Of a stretch of DNA of 64,000 nt, positions 14,858-26,596 are shown one piece after another. A program made the translations under genes and the position numbers. The stretch's first letter is position 1. Each line of letters begins with the position of its first letter. Source of the stretch: Rotaria macrura. Its lineage: Eukaryota; Rotifera; Eurotatoria; Philodinida; Philodinidae. The notes under the pieces were generated by a model. That model was not told where the DNA came from. It worked only from the letters and a program-made list of their open reading frames with translations, and did no database searches. The DNA lies in contig OENT01000719.1 in assembly GCA_900239685.1 (NCBI GenBank), positions 18,319 through 82,318 of the forward strand, written 5' to 3'.

Positions 14858-15546
14858 TTGAGCAACATAACAGAGATATTCAGTACGAATATTATGAAAT
14901 TAGATTTCCTTGAAAGGAAACAAGATCTTGAACGCAATCACAAAATTATCCTTCAGCATATAGATCAAATCCGTAGTGTTATTGGATGTAGCACTCTCAA
15001 CATCGATTTTTCCAAGGTTAAAATGATTTTATTTTGTCCAGAAACATAGTTTAGTGTTAAATATATGATAAGAGAATAGAAACTTGTATTATTTAGTAGA
15101 TGTAAAACGAACCAACCGTGCCACTGCATTTTGTGACGGAGATGTACGAAAACTTGATGAGATTTTCATTTTTTCCAAAAAAAACGATGTACGTATTACC
15201 ATACGACAGAGATAAGTGTGAAAAGACTGCTTAAGTGATCGATACAATTTTCGTATGTATACTGGTTACAAACCAGTTGGGTATGTCTGTGGGAATCAAA
15301 TGAACGAATATTACATTAGAGAATTCTATGGAACTAGTAAAACAATTCATAGAACCCGGTGGATGAACGTATGACTTATTTTATCATTCAAACCCTAATG
15401 TGTCGATTTCTGCATTGCGACAAGTAAAACTAAAAATTAATGATAAATATGCAGACAAGAATTTCAGATTGTATGATGCCTTATCTTTCGAAGATTTCAA
15501 GAAATCAGAAAGTGGAAAAGTGTTTGTGTTTATCACAAAATTATGA
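14858..15546 (+). pseudogene. Broken gene of unrecognised family
   Basis: The first open segment (about 14858-15049) is acidic and helical (IMKLDFLERKQDLERNHKII). A second at about 15095-15210 reads RTNRATAFCDGDVRKLDEIF. A third, 15250-15546, reads VCILVTNQLGMSVGIK, TNITLENSMELVKQFIEPGG, TYDLFYHSNPNVSISALRQV and ends FVFITKL. The third segment stays coherent in one frame across two in-frame stops, so it derives from a real protein. Family unknown; I could not tie it to any named domain. Confidence 0.4.
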
Positions 15547-16880
15547 ATCAATATATTCTAGAGGATTTCCTAGAATAATATGAATAAAAGTTGATGGAAT
15601 ATCGATATGAATCAATACACCGTTTAATATTAAAATAGTAATTTACATATCACAACAATTTTTTTTCATGTTTTTCGTTTTCGTTAAGGTAATTATTGGC
15701 ACTGTGTCGTAATATAGCATAATAGTTTTTTCCTCTAATCTTGAGTATGTATCACATGCGATACAAAGTGCATAGTTGACATACGTAAGTAGTATCTTGT
15801 AATAATATGTTCTATGAAATACGAAAAATGCGATATGTTAATAGAATTTTTCAAAGTCTTATAACAGTGACAAATCCGAAAACCGGTTCCCCTTCAGTCT
15901 ACTACATATTCTAATTATTTCCAAGAAAATGTTGAACCATAGTTAATGACGCACGAGTATTTAGATCGTTGATCATAAATAACGGTAATATCGTAAAGTA
16001 AATAAAACTCAAATGGTAGAGAAAAATGACAATTTTCGCACACTCTCTCGACTACTAATTCAGATATCAATGAATGAAAAAATTCATCAATTTTTTTCCT
16101 ATTTGATAAGTTAAATTCGATATTTCAGTAAGAAATTTTGAACAGGAAGATAGAATCGATGTTCATTGAAGAGAAAAAGACGTATACTATTCTGACGTAG
16201 GAATCATGTGTGAATAGCACCCAACAAGTGACCGGAATTGAAAGCACTATTTACTCACGTTTCTCAAGTCATCACTGAGTTGCATTCATTTTGCAATAAT
16301 CTACTAAAATCTCGTTATTTAAACTATGAACGTCACCATTAACTGTGAAACTAAAAATCAGCCTAAACTAATTTTGTTTACTTAGAAAATATTGAATTGA
16401 ATATTGTGCACTGTTTTCGGACCAATATCAGCTAGTTCGTATTCACTAGTACTATAACGTGACGTTTTCCTTCACACATGAACAATGCCCAATGAAATTA
16501 AATTAAAATTGCATTTTCATAAAGATAAAATTTATTAAAAAAAAGCGATGAACCCCAACTCCATACCTATACTCTTATATATATCATATCTGATAACAGC
16601 CTTTTGTGTGTTATTGTTCTCGAAATGATGTTGAGAAATTGCAAAATCTATGCAATGATTCAATAGACTGAAATCGAGTCTTCATTGCAGATTTTTACTT
16701 TGTTACTTATACGTTTTGATTGACATGTGAAATATTTAGAGCATAGAATTGTTTATAATTATTCGTTATTTGAGTAAAGCATATGGATAAATCTATTACT
16801 TTCTTGTGTGATAAATGCTGAGATCCATTAAAATAAGAATAGAATGTGATGTCAAGACGATTTACAGCAGCGCATTATTG
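15547..16880. other. Intergenic
   Basis: AT-rich downstream flank of the patatin gene. Nothing recognised. Confidence 0.4.
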
Positions 16881-18621
16881 TTAGACTGATTGTTGTTGCT
16901 TTTGGATATAATTTTTGTAAAAGTAAACCAGTACTTTATAATCGTCTCCAGCTTTCAACACGTCCCATTCTTTGTTGAGCTTTTTCGCAAAATCCGGAGC
17001 ATCTAAATCCATGGGCTCTTTTAATTTGTAGTTGAATTTTAAGCGTTTGATGTTACCGAATTGGGCTAAATTGTTCATAACCGTTTCGGTCAAACTACGC
17101 GTACCATTCATCAGCACATTGACCAACAATCCATTTGTGTCCAATAGCCAATACTTGTAGCCGCCCTTCCAACGATCAGCCGATAATTTTGCATTATAAC
17201 ATCCTGTACCTATAGAAAGTACACGATAGTTGAGCGGTTTCTTCCATTGCATTCGCACTGCCCATAATGCTGCCATTTCTCGATCGTTGGCAAATACACC
17301 ACCTTCAATAAATGTTTCGTCTTCGCTAGCTCGTTCAAAATGTCTATTAACGTCATTTCTCTTGTACATCGTACACGGTCGAAAATAAGTAGGAGCAGCC
17401 ATCGTTGCTTTTAACACATCTGCTATACGATATCCCAAATGTTCGGCATAACTTGTATTAAAGATGGTCATGCTGTTTTTTGTTTTATTGTAAGCAGTAA
17501 TCAGTGAGACTTTTTCTCGTTTAATACACAGTTGAGTAGCATCATGATCGTCAACGAAATCTAACCGATTACTGTGATATTGCCGATGTAATTCTGACGT
17601 TTCATCATGGAAATTATAACCCAGGTTCAAAAAATCATGTATATCGAGCAGAGTAGCATCTTCAGCTGTTAATTGTTTGCCATTACTTAATTTAATTTGA
17701 CCGATAATTTCATCGATTTTATTGTATATTGGAGTAGGATCATATTTATCACGTTCAATAGGATCGAAATAGGTAAACCATGGACGTTTGAAATAAGCCT
17801 CACAGTTTTCATATATTTCTCGGATATCGTATAAATCATGTTTGATAGCCAAACAAAAAGCAATGAGTCCACCTGTACTTGTACCAACAAAATAATCGAA
17901 TTCATTAGTGAAATGTAATTGAGCGTCCATCAATTCTTTCTTGCTTCTTCGGCTATCGTTATTTATGCATACTTCTGATATAAGCTCGCAAAGAACTTTG
18001 ATCGACATATGACCGCGTGTGCCTAAGAACAAGAAACAATCTAGGAATAAATAAGCAGACATGAAGCAAATTATTCATCTTACCACCACCATCTAAACTC
18101 AATGTATTAACATTTCTTGCATGTCCTTGGGTGTGGTATTTCCCAATTAATGCAAACAATTGAGATCGTGTGTGTTCTTCAGCATGTGACGATAGTTCAT
18201 CTTCTGATTGCACGGATGATTTTTCCATTTCCTTTAATTTAACCATAACATGGTTCATCTGATAATCATTTACTATCTTTTTCTTGTCCCATATCTGTTT
18301 AAATAGCGAATCCAGTATTTTACCGAAATCCACGTGTGTTTTATTCGTAGCTTCGTCGACTCTTATAAAATCCATATTTACTTCACCTATTGATTCATTT
18401 GGATTCAATTAAACATGTTTGTGCAAATCTTTGTGATAATTTCGAACTTCCGCAGGTAAATTTTCATAGGCAATATTCTGGCAAACATGGCACAAATCAA
18501 ATTGAGAGCATATTTTGCATCTCCATTTGATACGATCAATACTAGCATGACAGTTGTCACATGAAAAACCTGTAGAAATTTGAGTGGTTGGCTCGAAGAG
18601 CTTGGATAGTTCGTCACTCAT
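16881..18621 (-). CDS. ZZ zinc finger-patatin-like phospholipase, with in-frame stop after the ZZ domain
   Basis: Patatin-domain acyl hydrolase (lipid acyl-ester cleavage) preceded by a ZZ-type zinc finger. From ATG 18621 the first 70 residues hold the finger: C21-x2-C24, C35-x2-C38, C44-x2-C47 and a His pair at NYHKDLHKH. A TAA (18409-18411) then interrupts the same frame, which continues open to a 61-bp GT-AG intron (18023-18083) and on to the stop at 16881. The intron splits the oxyanion motif: LSLDGGG joins TRGHM. The nucleophile elbow GTSTGG follows. The usual catalytic Asp of the D-G-G/A motif is Glu here (FIEGGVFAND). The stop means either a recent pseudogene, a sequencing error, or two products; the patatin part could start at ATG 18375 (MDFIRVDEATN...), giving about 350 aa. 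No tiny intron removes the stop in frame. Confidence 0.75.
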
Positions 18622-21600
18622 AATTAATTTGGACTTGTGACTGGCGTATATTTTCAACTACTTCGTTAATCTAATGTTGAATTTAATTTCAACATAATAT
18701 CTAAAATGAAGTACAAAACTGTACCATTGAGAAAAAACAGAAAAGTAATATCTAATTTTGTTACTCTTTCAGCTGCTCTTCTTTTCCATGGGAGATCAAT
18801 TGTATTTTTTTTTACTTTCGTCTTGATGCAAAACGAAAGGTCAAGACGATCGAAGCGCTTTCAAAACACATACTCAATAGTTAAGAAAAGGACTACTGAA
18901 GTACATGCTAGGGCATTGCAAGCAAAGGATTGCTTGATATAAGGTCGTATGCTGACTTCGCCTAGATGATGCACTGCAAATAGACACACTTTGCTCTCTA
19001 ATATTTTTCGTTTGTTCTTATCATTCATAGCTGTACTTCGAACAATGAGAAAATGGGTATAGAACGATTCGTTTTTACTGCAAACATATACTCTGAAAAG
19101 AAAATATATCATGTAAAGCTTTCAGAAAAGGTACAGGAAGAGCAGAAGATATCAAGTGAAACGGGAGAATATTTTACATTCTATTTCCTATTTGTTGTGC
19201 AACAGTTCCTTCCTATGTATTCCTCACGTCAGAGACGAATAATTTATATGCGCACAAATAACAAGAAAACATCCTTTTGTGATTCACAAGGAGATAGATA
19301 CTGAATAATCTTGTCGTGCTATTCAGCACAATGTGAGTGTATCTATTATAAAGTGATCGTAGGAATAAGAAAAAAGGAAACATCGTCTTGGTATTAAGTG
19401 AAAGAGAGAAAGTAATACCAGTATCACCGATAAAGAGAAAACAAAATTACAACATTATTGTCCGAATAAGTCAGACGAACATTACAATCGATACGGTTCA
19501 AAGAGGTCTAAGAGATGAAGAAACAACGTTGTCGTATTCAATCGCAGAATCAAACTCTAGGCGCGAATGTAGATGGAACGGCGATTCTCACTCACTCATA
19601 CTCACATCCTGAAGCAACAGTTCTTCAACTTCTGACTGTCATATTTTCCATATTGGCGCTTATAGAGATCATTTTGTACGATGCATGAGACAAATTTTAC
19701 ATCTATCTAATATAGATCTAGCTACATGCAAACATAACTTGTGCCAAAAGCGTGTCGATCGACCAGGAATATATTTTAATATTTAACTTATTTTAGTTGA
19801 TTTCAAACGATTTACGATTCATAGCTCTCAGTAGATTGTGAATTCTCATACTCCAATAAGTTCCCGAAGATGATCTGAAAAATTTTCCTTGAAACTCTCC
19901 TATATTGCACTTTAGATAATTTATCGAGCTGTATTGCTTTTTCAGAGAAATATCGGTCGTAAAGGATAGTCTTGTTGATTGAAAAATATGGTTGGTATCC
20001 AACTTATTATAATTGTTGAGTAAGTGCTGAAGCAATTCATGAAAAGTAGTATGTAGATATGTGGTGCTGTTTTCTCTTTGGATGCGATGTTCTAATCCTT
20101 TTCCTATGAAATCTGTGAAAACTTTCGAAATTCGGTGCACATAATTTTTCATTAACTGCACGAAATAGATTAGATTGTTGGATTGAGAGGTTTCAAAGAA
20201 ACAGTTCATACTAGAAAATTAAAATTAGATAAGAAGTTTGTTTCTTTAAAAGAGTAATGCACAATCTCGTACGAAGTTGTTGCAATCTGTTTGAGCATTA
20301 GCAAAGCTACTTGTTCTTGATAGTACAGATAGACAACAAGACTGAGACAGAATCATTTCGTTTGTGATCAGATATCTGATTTTGAAATGAATACGCTCCT
20401 TCGAATACACCCTAGACGTTTTAAATGCGACTTCCAATTCTCTCTTATTTCCTATCGAAACCCACAATCCCAATTCACATAATGAAACATTATTTGGGAA
20501 CGATTTTCGATAAATTCTTCATTAGAATAGCATTCGATTAGTTGTAAATATTGTCGATACTACATGATTGAACAGAACTCTGATGCCTTCGATTATCGTA
20601 ATTTCAGTGAAATTCAATCACAATCTTATTTTTAAGCGCTACTTGAATTCAGATCATTAATTCAATATTCCAAATATCCAGCGTCAAAACATAACAATAA
20701 CGTTACGTCTATCAGTTTTCTTTTTCCTTTAAGCTACTGTTGATCTTCAAGTATAATCGTAGTCTGATTCTTATGTCAGAGAAAATCAAGTAAAATTACA
20801 CACTAACTGATACAGAAGTGTGCGATACTTGTCTCGTGTGTTTGCTACGAATTTCGATCTAGTTTTTACCTATCCAAGAAAAAATTACTGGGTTTTGTCC
20901 TAATGAGATCATTTTATATGAATCGATCGAGCGTAACCTTTAATCGGATTGGTAGCTGTTCGATGCATGCGCCCATCATGATATTTATTATGTGTTTCTT
21001 TTTCGAGTTGCTTTCCGTTTACATTTTGTTTCTATGATAAAACGATTGTATGTTGACATTTTTACACATCTATGCATTACAATGTGACTGTCAAAAACAT
21101 CTATCCGAAAATAAGCAATAATATTGTCGTCTTGTAACTTTTAGATGCATAAAAAATGCGATTAGTGCATTTTCTAACGTAATATTTACCACGATTACAT
21201 CTCGTTTTGTTGACTAAGAAACATTTTTTCCTCATAAATTTGTAATCGATGAAATTTCGTTTCTAACTAAATGAAAAATAGAATAGTCTGTCATGGACTA
21301 GATATATCATAGTAATCATAGAAGTGCACAGTTTACAGTGGTTTACAACGGTTTTCTTCGCACATAAAGATGCCCAATCACGATTGATGCAGATTGATGG
21401 AATGCGGTAGCTTGAAACTGAAAACAAATCGCTTGTAAAATGCAGAAAACATATAAATATGAAATTAACTGAATGTCATTTTTGGCAGAGTCATCTGGTT
21501 CCCCTATGAGCTTGTTTCTGATTTTTCTTAATGTTCTTGATTTTGATTCGTAGAAGTGTTACGAAAAATCTGCAGAATGACGATGATTATACAAGATACA

Positions 21601-22006
21601 TAAAAAAATATTCTATTCTTATACGGCAATATGCTTTGACCTATTTATTTTCGTCTAAATCAAAACGTTCGATGACGTTTCGTTGCTGTTAGGGATATTA
21701 AATTGCTAACAAATTACAAAATTATTCATGATATGGTTTGAGTACACCATCTTTTTTTAATTTTTTATCGGTCGACTATAGATCACCTTGTAGCTTTGAG
21801 GACGAAAACAACGAAGAAAAACAAAAATAATCATCTGCAAACATCGTAACAACAGTGCACGTTCTCAGTAGTACTCTTGTGCCATACACAAGCTTGAATT
21901 ATTCACATGGTGTGTTCGTGAAGCAGTACAAAGTGAAAAGGCACAGAATATAAGAAGTGGTATTTTTTTACGTGTTTTCTTAGAGAAATTTACGTTCCAG
22001 ATCAAA
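18622..22006. other. Long stretch without firm genes
   Basis: Apart from the low-confidence ORF at 19793-20209, I see only short chance frames. No repeats with defined ends. Confidence 0.35.
19793..20209 (-). CDS. Hypothetical 138-aa ORF
   Basis: Starts MNCFFETSQSNNLIYFVQLM and ends MNRKSFEIN. Contains FHELLQHLLNNYNKLDTNH, a plausible helix. A second open frame lies just upstream on the same strand (20246-20473). No family recognised; may be a gene scrap or chance in AT-rich DNA. Confidence 0.2.
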   Translation of the reverse strand: MNCFFETSQSNNLIYFVQLMKNYVHRISKVFTDFIGKGLEHRIQRENSTTYLHTTFHELLQHLLNNYNKLDTNHIFQSTRLSFTTDISLKKQYSSINYLKCNIGEFQGKFFRSSSGTYWSMRIHNLLRAMNRKSFEIN

Positions 22007-23658
22007 ATGTTAACATCTATTGGTACCTTATGTTTCCTTATACTTTTACACCTTACTCAAATCAATGGTTTCAATGTGCTAGTTATTAGCTTGGGTTTCG
22101 GAGGTCATGTACCACCTTTATTTGAACTATCAAAAGCTATGCATAACCATAACGTTACATTTCTGACTACGAGACTAGCTCAGTCCTATATCGATTTCGA
22201 TGCTCTTGCTTCCTCTTCTTTTCGAGTTATTTATTCAAATGATTCAGCCGATGCATTTCTAGCACAGAAGCGTCAAGAACATGAAATAATATCCATGGTT
22301 GCCAATCGACCTTTGTTCGATTCAACACGATTTATATTGCTTGCTTTTACCGGCATGATTTCATCAATCCTAAACAAGACAGTTTACACACTTATGAACG
22401 AACACTTCGACGTGATCGTGTCCAGTGTAGTGATTGTTGGTGTACCTATTTTATGCGAGAAGGGGAATACAACTTGTGTCATCCATAATATTGGAGAATT
22501 TCCCAGTTTTCTCGACTTCAACTTACCTAATATTTTTTCATTGACGACAACAAAAGATTTAACTCGATTTTCATCTCGTCTTTACAATGTTGCTTTTACC
22601 TTACGCATGGCAACTAAATTATTCCCAAAAGTAATACCTATCATTTATCCGTTGATTCAATCTCTTCCACGCATTCCAGGGCCCTTTCACGATAGTTTCA
22701 AAATCAAAAGTTTACTTTTTCGAAACCCAAATGTTTACAACTGATCAGTATGCCGATGAAATTCTTCGTGCCTAACTACTCAAATCATCATTCGAAATAT
22801 TTGGGTGCATTTATGGATGAGACACGCATTGATGGCCAAAATACTGATCTAAATCGATGGGTGAAATCACAAGCAGCAAAAACGATTCTTTACGGAGCTT
22901 TCGGTAGTACTTCATTGATTCCTTATGATCGAATGCATAGTTCGATAATTGGACTAGCAGATTTTCTCTTACAAACCAATGACACTCTACTTTTGTTAGC
23001 TCTCCGCAGTGCAAATTTCAAAATGTATCAAGCAGTCTTACAAGATTTACATAGCAATGAATTGAAAACGATTTTGAATGACGAACGTCGAGTACGTATC
23101 GAAGAAGATTTTGTTCAACAAAAATTGAATTCTACAACAACATTCTGTCAAAGTCTTTTTGAGTCACTGAGATATGGGTTCATTATTGGAATCACTTTAT
23201 CGCGGTAAAACGATTGTGTGCATGCCGTTCAATATGGAACAATTTTCCAATGCAATTACTATAGTTGATTTGGGCGTTGGATAATCAATATTCATTCCAC
23301 CACCGGCTTGGCAATCTCTCATAGATCCATATAATTTTGTTCACTACAAATTTACATCGGCTAGTGTTACAGTAAATGTAATGGCATTGTGGATGAATGA
23401 AACATATGAAAATACTGCCATGCTCATGTCATTAAAAATGAAATATACTGGTGGTACCAAACGTGCTGTTGAAGAGATAGAATTTTTGTCGAATCAAATG
23501 GCGATCTTGATCGTTTCGTACCATTTCAAAGTACGTTACCATTTTATCAACGTCAAAAACTCGATCTCTTGCTCGTATATATTGTGTTGCCGGGAACAAT
23601 AATGTTCTTCATGTTTCGTCAATGTTTCAAGGGTTCAACTAAACAAAAAGTTGATTAA
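22007..23658 (+). pseudogene. UDP-glycosyltransferase (GT1/UGT) pseudogene
   Basis: UGTs transfer sugars from UDP-sugars to small lipophilic acceptors in the ER. The N-terminal half (22007-22744) is open: signal peptide MLTSIGTLCFLILLHLTQIN, then ISLGFGGHVPPLFELSKAM, the substrate-side GH region. The second half shifts frame (22750-23208: YGAFGSTSLIP, the usual GS(T)S region), shifts again at the UDP-binding signature (VFLSH, stop, DMGSLLESLYRGKTIVCMPF), then has another stop (LGVG, stop, SIFIPPPAW). A further shift follows at about 23500. The C-terminal TM anchor and basic tail remain (LLVYIVLPGTIMFFMFRQCF). At least four disablements make it non-functional, but all domains stay in order, so inactivation is fairly recent. 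A polypyrimidine-AG ends 6 bp before the ATG. Confidence 0.85.
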
Positions 23659-23821
23659 TCAGTATTTCAAGATTGCTCGGACTAACCTTATGTGTTAACA
23701 AAACCCATCAAAACAGGCGTCATACTTAGACATAATTCATTCTTCTATCTCAAGTTTCAAGTTGTTTTGTTTAATGTTTTTTGAGTTTTTGTGTGTGTCA
23801 TAATAATTATCATCAATACCT

Positions 23822-23838
23822 ACACACACACACACACT
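23822..23838. repeat. (AC)n microsatellite
   Basis: Short run of AC dinucleotides about 160 bp downstream of the UGT pseudogene stop, with a TGTGTGT run about 40 bp upstream. Confidence 0.8.
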
Positions 23839-24010
23839 TAGTTTTCCAGTACCCCAGGTTTCTAATTTGATTCAATTAGGTGGTCAAGTAATTTGAATTT
23901 GGTACCTGACAATGTGCAGTGTAGAAATATGTATTTGTTAGGCTTTGTATGAAAACACTATTTTGAATAAAGTATTATAGACAGACTTAACAGACTGGGT
24001 GAGTTTGGAT

Positions 24011-25458
24011 CAGAGATCCGCGAGTCAATCAAAAAAGCGACTCGTCACCGCCTCGCCTTGCCTAGAGTTTATAATAAAATTGTTATTTTTTGGGTAGTTT
24101 TTCAACCACCAATAACAATCACTATCTTTTTATTTTATACAATCAAATAAAGAACATTTTATACATTTAAATAAGTTAAAAGAACAAACATATTAATGAT
24201 AATCAAATAAATAAAGATCGTTCATTTTTTTACTGAGCGTATAAACATGCTCTGAGAACTGCATCAGTGGAATACTTGGACTAGACTGAATAATTAAATA
24301 TACGTGTATCCAGAGTTTGCTAAAGGTCATCTAGAAAACAGAAAACTGCATAGGTGCACAGGATTATGATCAAATGAACTAATTTTTTTTCTAATGGTAG
24401 AGATACTTCAAAGTTTTTATTCATCACTAAAAGGTTTAATAACATCAATTAGACTTATTACCACTAATTTAAAAGATAAAAATTCACATTTATATGCGAA
24501 AGATAAACTATAAATTTGGAGTTTCTATAATCTGATGCGAATTCCTCTGCTCTTAGATTTTCAAAATTATGTAATACTTTATTTGAATCCTTGAGCTTTT
24601 TCTATTTTATCTAACTTCACAAAATCCTCTAAAATCTGTGTGCATTGAAAAGATCTGAAAACTCCAGTGACTTTAGTTGAAGTTTGATAAAGTACTCCTC
24701 TGGACAGTGAACAAATTAGTAACGCTATTCGAGAACTTACTGAAGAATCATATTTTTAGAGGTCTTATTTGCTGATCATTTCGGTTAACAGATGTTCCAT
24801 GTTCATCAAGAAAAGGTGTTCCCTGAGTCAAAATACTGGAGAACAGCAAATAGTGTTGGTCAAAGCAAACGACATTTTCTAGTACTGTGACTCAGATACC
24901 GTTAGTTCTTGATAAAAATAGAACAATTTTTCAACTAAAATGATCAGTATAACAATTTCTAAAAATTGGAATTTGCGAATAAAACTTTGGGATACATTTC
25001 TATTTTTTGTGGTTGACGACTGATAGAAGTGTGTTGGAAAAGGTCAAACTCCGTATTTAAGTAGATAATGCTAGCGTTCAAGTGTGTTATTAAGCTTCTA
25101 CCACTCGAATATAAGCTTGGAAGTATCCTCTGCCATCATGAAAAATATCAGAGATTTTGTTCATCCTTCTGTAGAGATATACAGTTTTCTTCTTTAAGCT
25201 GCTTTTTGAGACACCATGCACACTAAGTTATTGTCCCGATTTGATAAACTTCATCACAAATGGAAACGCTTAGAAAGAGCTGCATAAAATCGAAAGATAT
25301 CCTTAAAGATTGACCATTTATTCATTAAAAATAGCATTCTAAGTATAGGTGAGTCGCCTCGGCGATTTACAAAGCCAATTCGTGCTCGCCACGGTGCAGG
25401 AAATCCCGACTCGCCTCGACTCGCACCGCCACGAGTCGAGCTGAGTTTCGGATCTCTG
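24011..25458. mobile_element. Non-autonomous DNA element, about 1.45 kb, termini CAGAGATCCG
   Basis: The left end reads CAGAGATCCGCGAGTCAATC and the right end reads, on the other strand, CAGAGATCCGAAACTCAGCT. Both ends then carry repeated GACTCG/GCCTCG words (GCGACTCGTCACCGCCTCGC on the left), which look like subterminal repeats. The interior is AT-rich and has no transposase. The CAGAG terminus fits a hAT-like element, but the 8-bp flanks (GTTTGGAT, TCTTGAAC) do not match as a duplication, so the copy is probably old. Confidence 0.6.
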
Positions 25459-26596
25459 TCTTGAACGCAATGAATTGATTACCACACCTATAAAAATTAC
25501 TTCAATCTTTACTATCAGTTGTATACAGTTAGAATTCTAAATTGGAGTTATCTTCGAGATATGTTCTAATAATTAGCATGCCTCATTTCCATTTCTTATG
25601 GCGCATCCCCGTTAGTAGCTACAAGTGATTTCCAAGTATAACTTTATTACTAGCCAAAACATGTAGCAAATCAAAAATACTCACATATCAACTGATACTG
25701 GAGGGTACGAGTTTGTTTTATCTTCTTTTGAGTGCGCTGCGTCTCTTATTTTTCGTTTGTGAAATTACTCGTTCTTTTTCTACTTACGTTCTCTTATGGG
25801 AATCGACCAACAATAAATTTTCATAACATAATCTATTCCTTTTCGTTATATGCCTTTCAACAGGAGTATTATTTTCTTTTTCTTTCCTTCAACCTTTCTT
25901 TGTGTGTCACATGAGTACGTAGAAAAAATGAAACCGAATCTTTTTTCATGAAAACGTTCTCAGCATATACCTCGGCACAACTTTCTAAAACTTTATCCAT
26001 TGAAACATCACTGTATATGCCATATAAACGGAATTATAGTGAAATTAAAAAGCTGCCGCGTATTTCTAGTACTGATCACCATATATGTGACAAACGAAAA
26101 CAATCATATTCGCAAAAGCAACGAAATACTTCATGTGACTCAATGTGTGTCAGTGTGAGTTTCCATGTATGTATAGCTCTATCATTTGAGACTCAAAACA
26201 CCCACTACAAACCACACCCCACCTACAATACGACCGCACCACCACACCTACACTAGGGATACACCGGTGATCGGTGCATCCCTAACCCACCCACACCAAC
26301 ATCTCCTTGACTATTCTTCGGGTTCGAAAAATTCATACTTCACCAAAATACTCCTTTGTGGGAAAATTATCATAGATTATTGTGATTAAGACAGCCAATT
26401 TTAAAATGTATTTCTCTTGCAATCCTCTGCACTCATGCTTTACGTATGCTCGGATATCTATTGCTTAATCTTAATGTCCAATAGAATCATTATTTACTCC
26501 TGTTTTTTTCTACGTGATAAATTCAAATTGGTTCGACTAACTCATGGTTTGCATACTGCCTGCACAATTCATTTTCATTTCAGACAATAAGAAAAT
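25459..26596. other. Intergenic, CA-rich patch near 26200-26310
   Basis: Upstream region of the CLCC1-like gene. Positions 26195-26305 are unusually rich in C and A (CCACACCCCACC, ACCCACCCACACC). No gene recognised. Open frames here are chance products of base composition. Confidence 0.4.
26254..26284. repeat. 31-bp hairpin of two transposon termini (TAGGGATGCACCG type)
   Basis: TAGGGATACACCGG and the inverse complement of CGGTGCATCCCTA lie almost back to back. TAGGG-TGCACCGAT is a terminus shared by many hAT-like non-autonomous elements in animals. This copy holds little but the two ends. Confidence 0.5.

Noticed and set aside
15250-15546. Possible TRAF/MATH-domain remnant
   Set aside because: A few words look similar in one frame, but the frame with best coherence does not fit the domain.
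18383-18410. A 28-bp GT...AG segment that might splice out the stop in the ZZ-patatin gene
   Set aside because: Too short for the introns seen here, and its removal leads directly to another stop.
25948-26389. Two overlapping plus-strand ORFs rich in Thr, His and Pro
   Set aside because: Composition follows the CA-rich DNA; no conserved motif, and they overlap in different frames.
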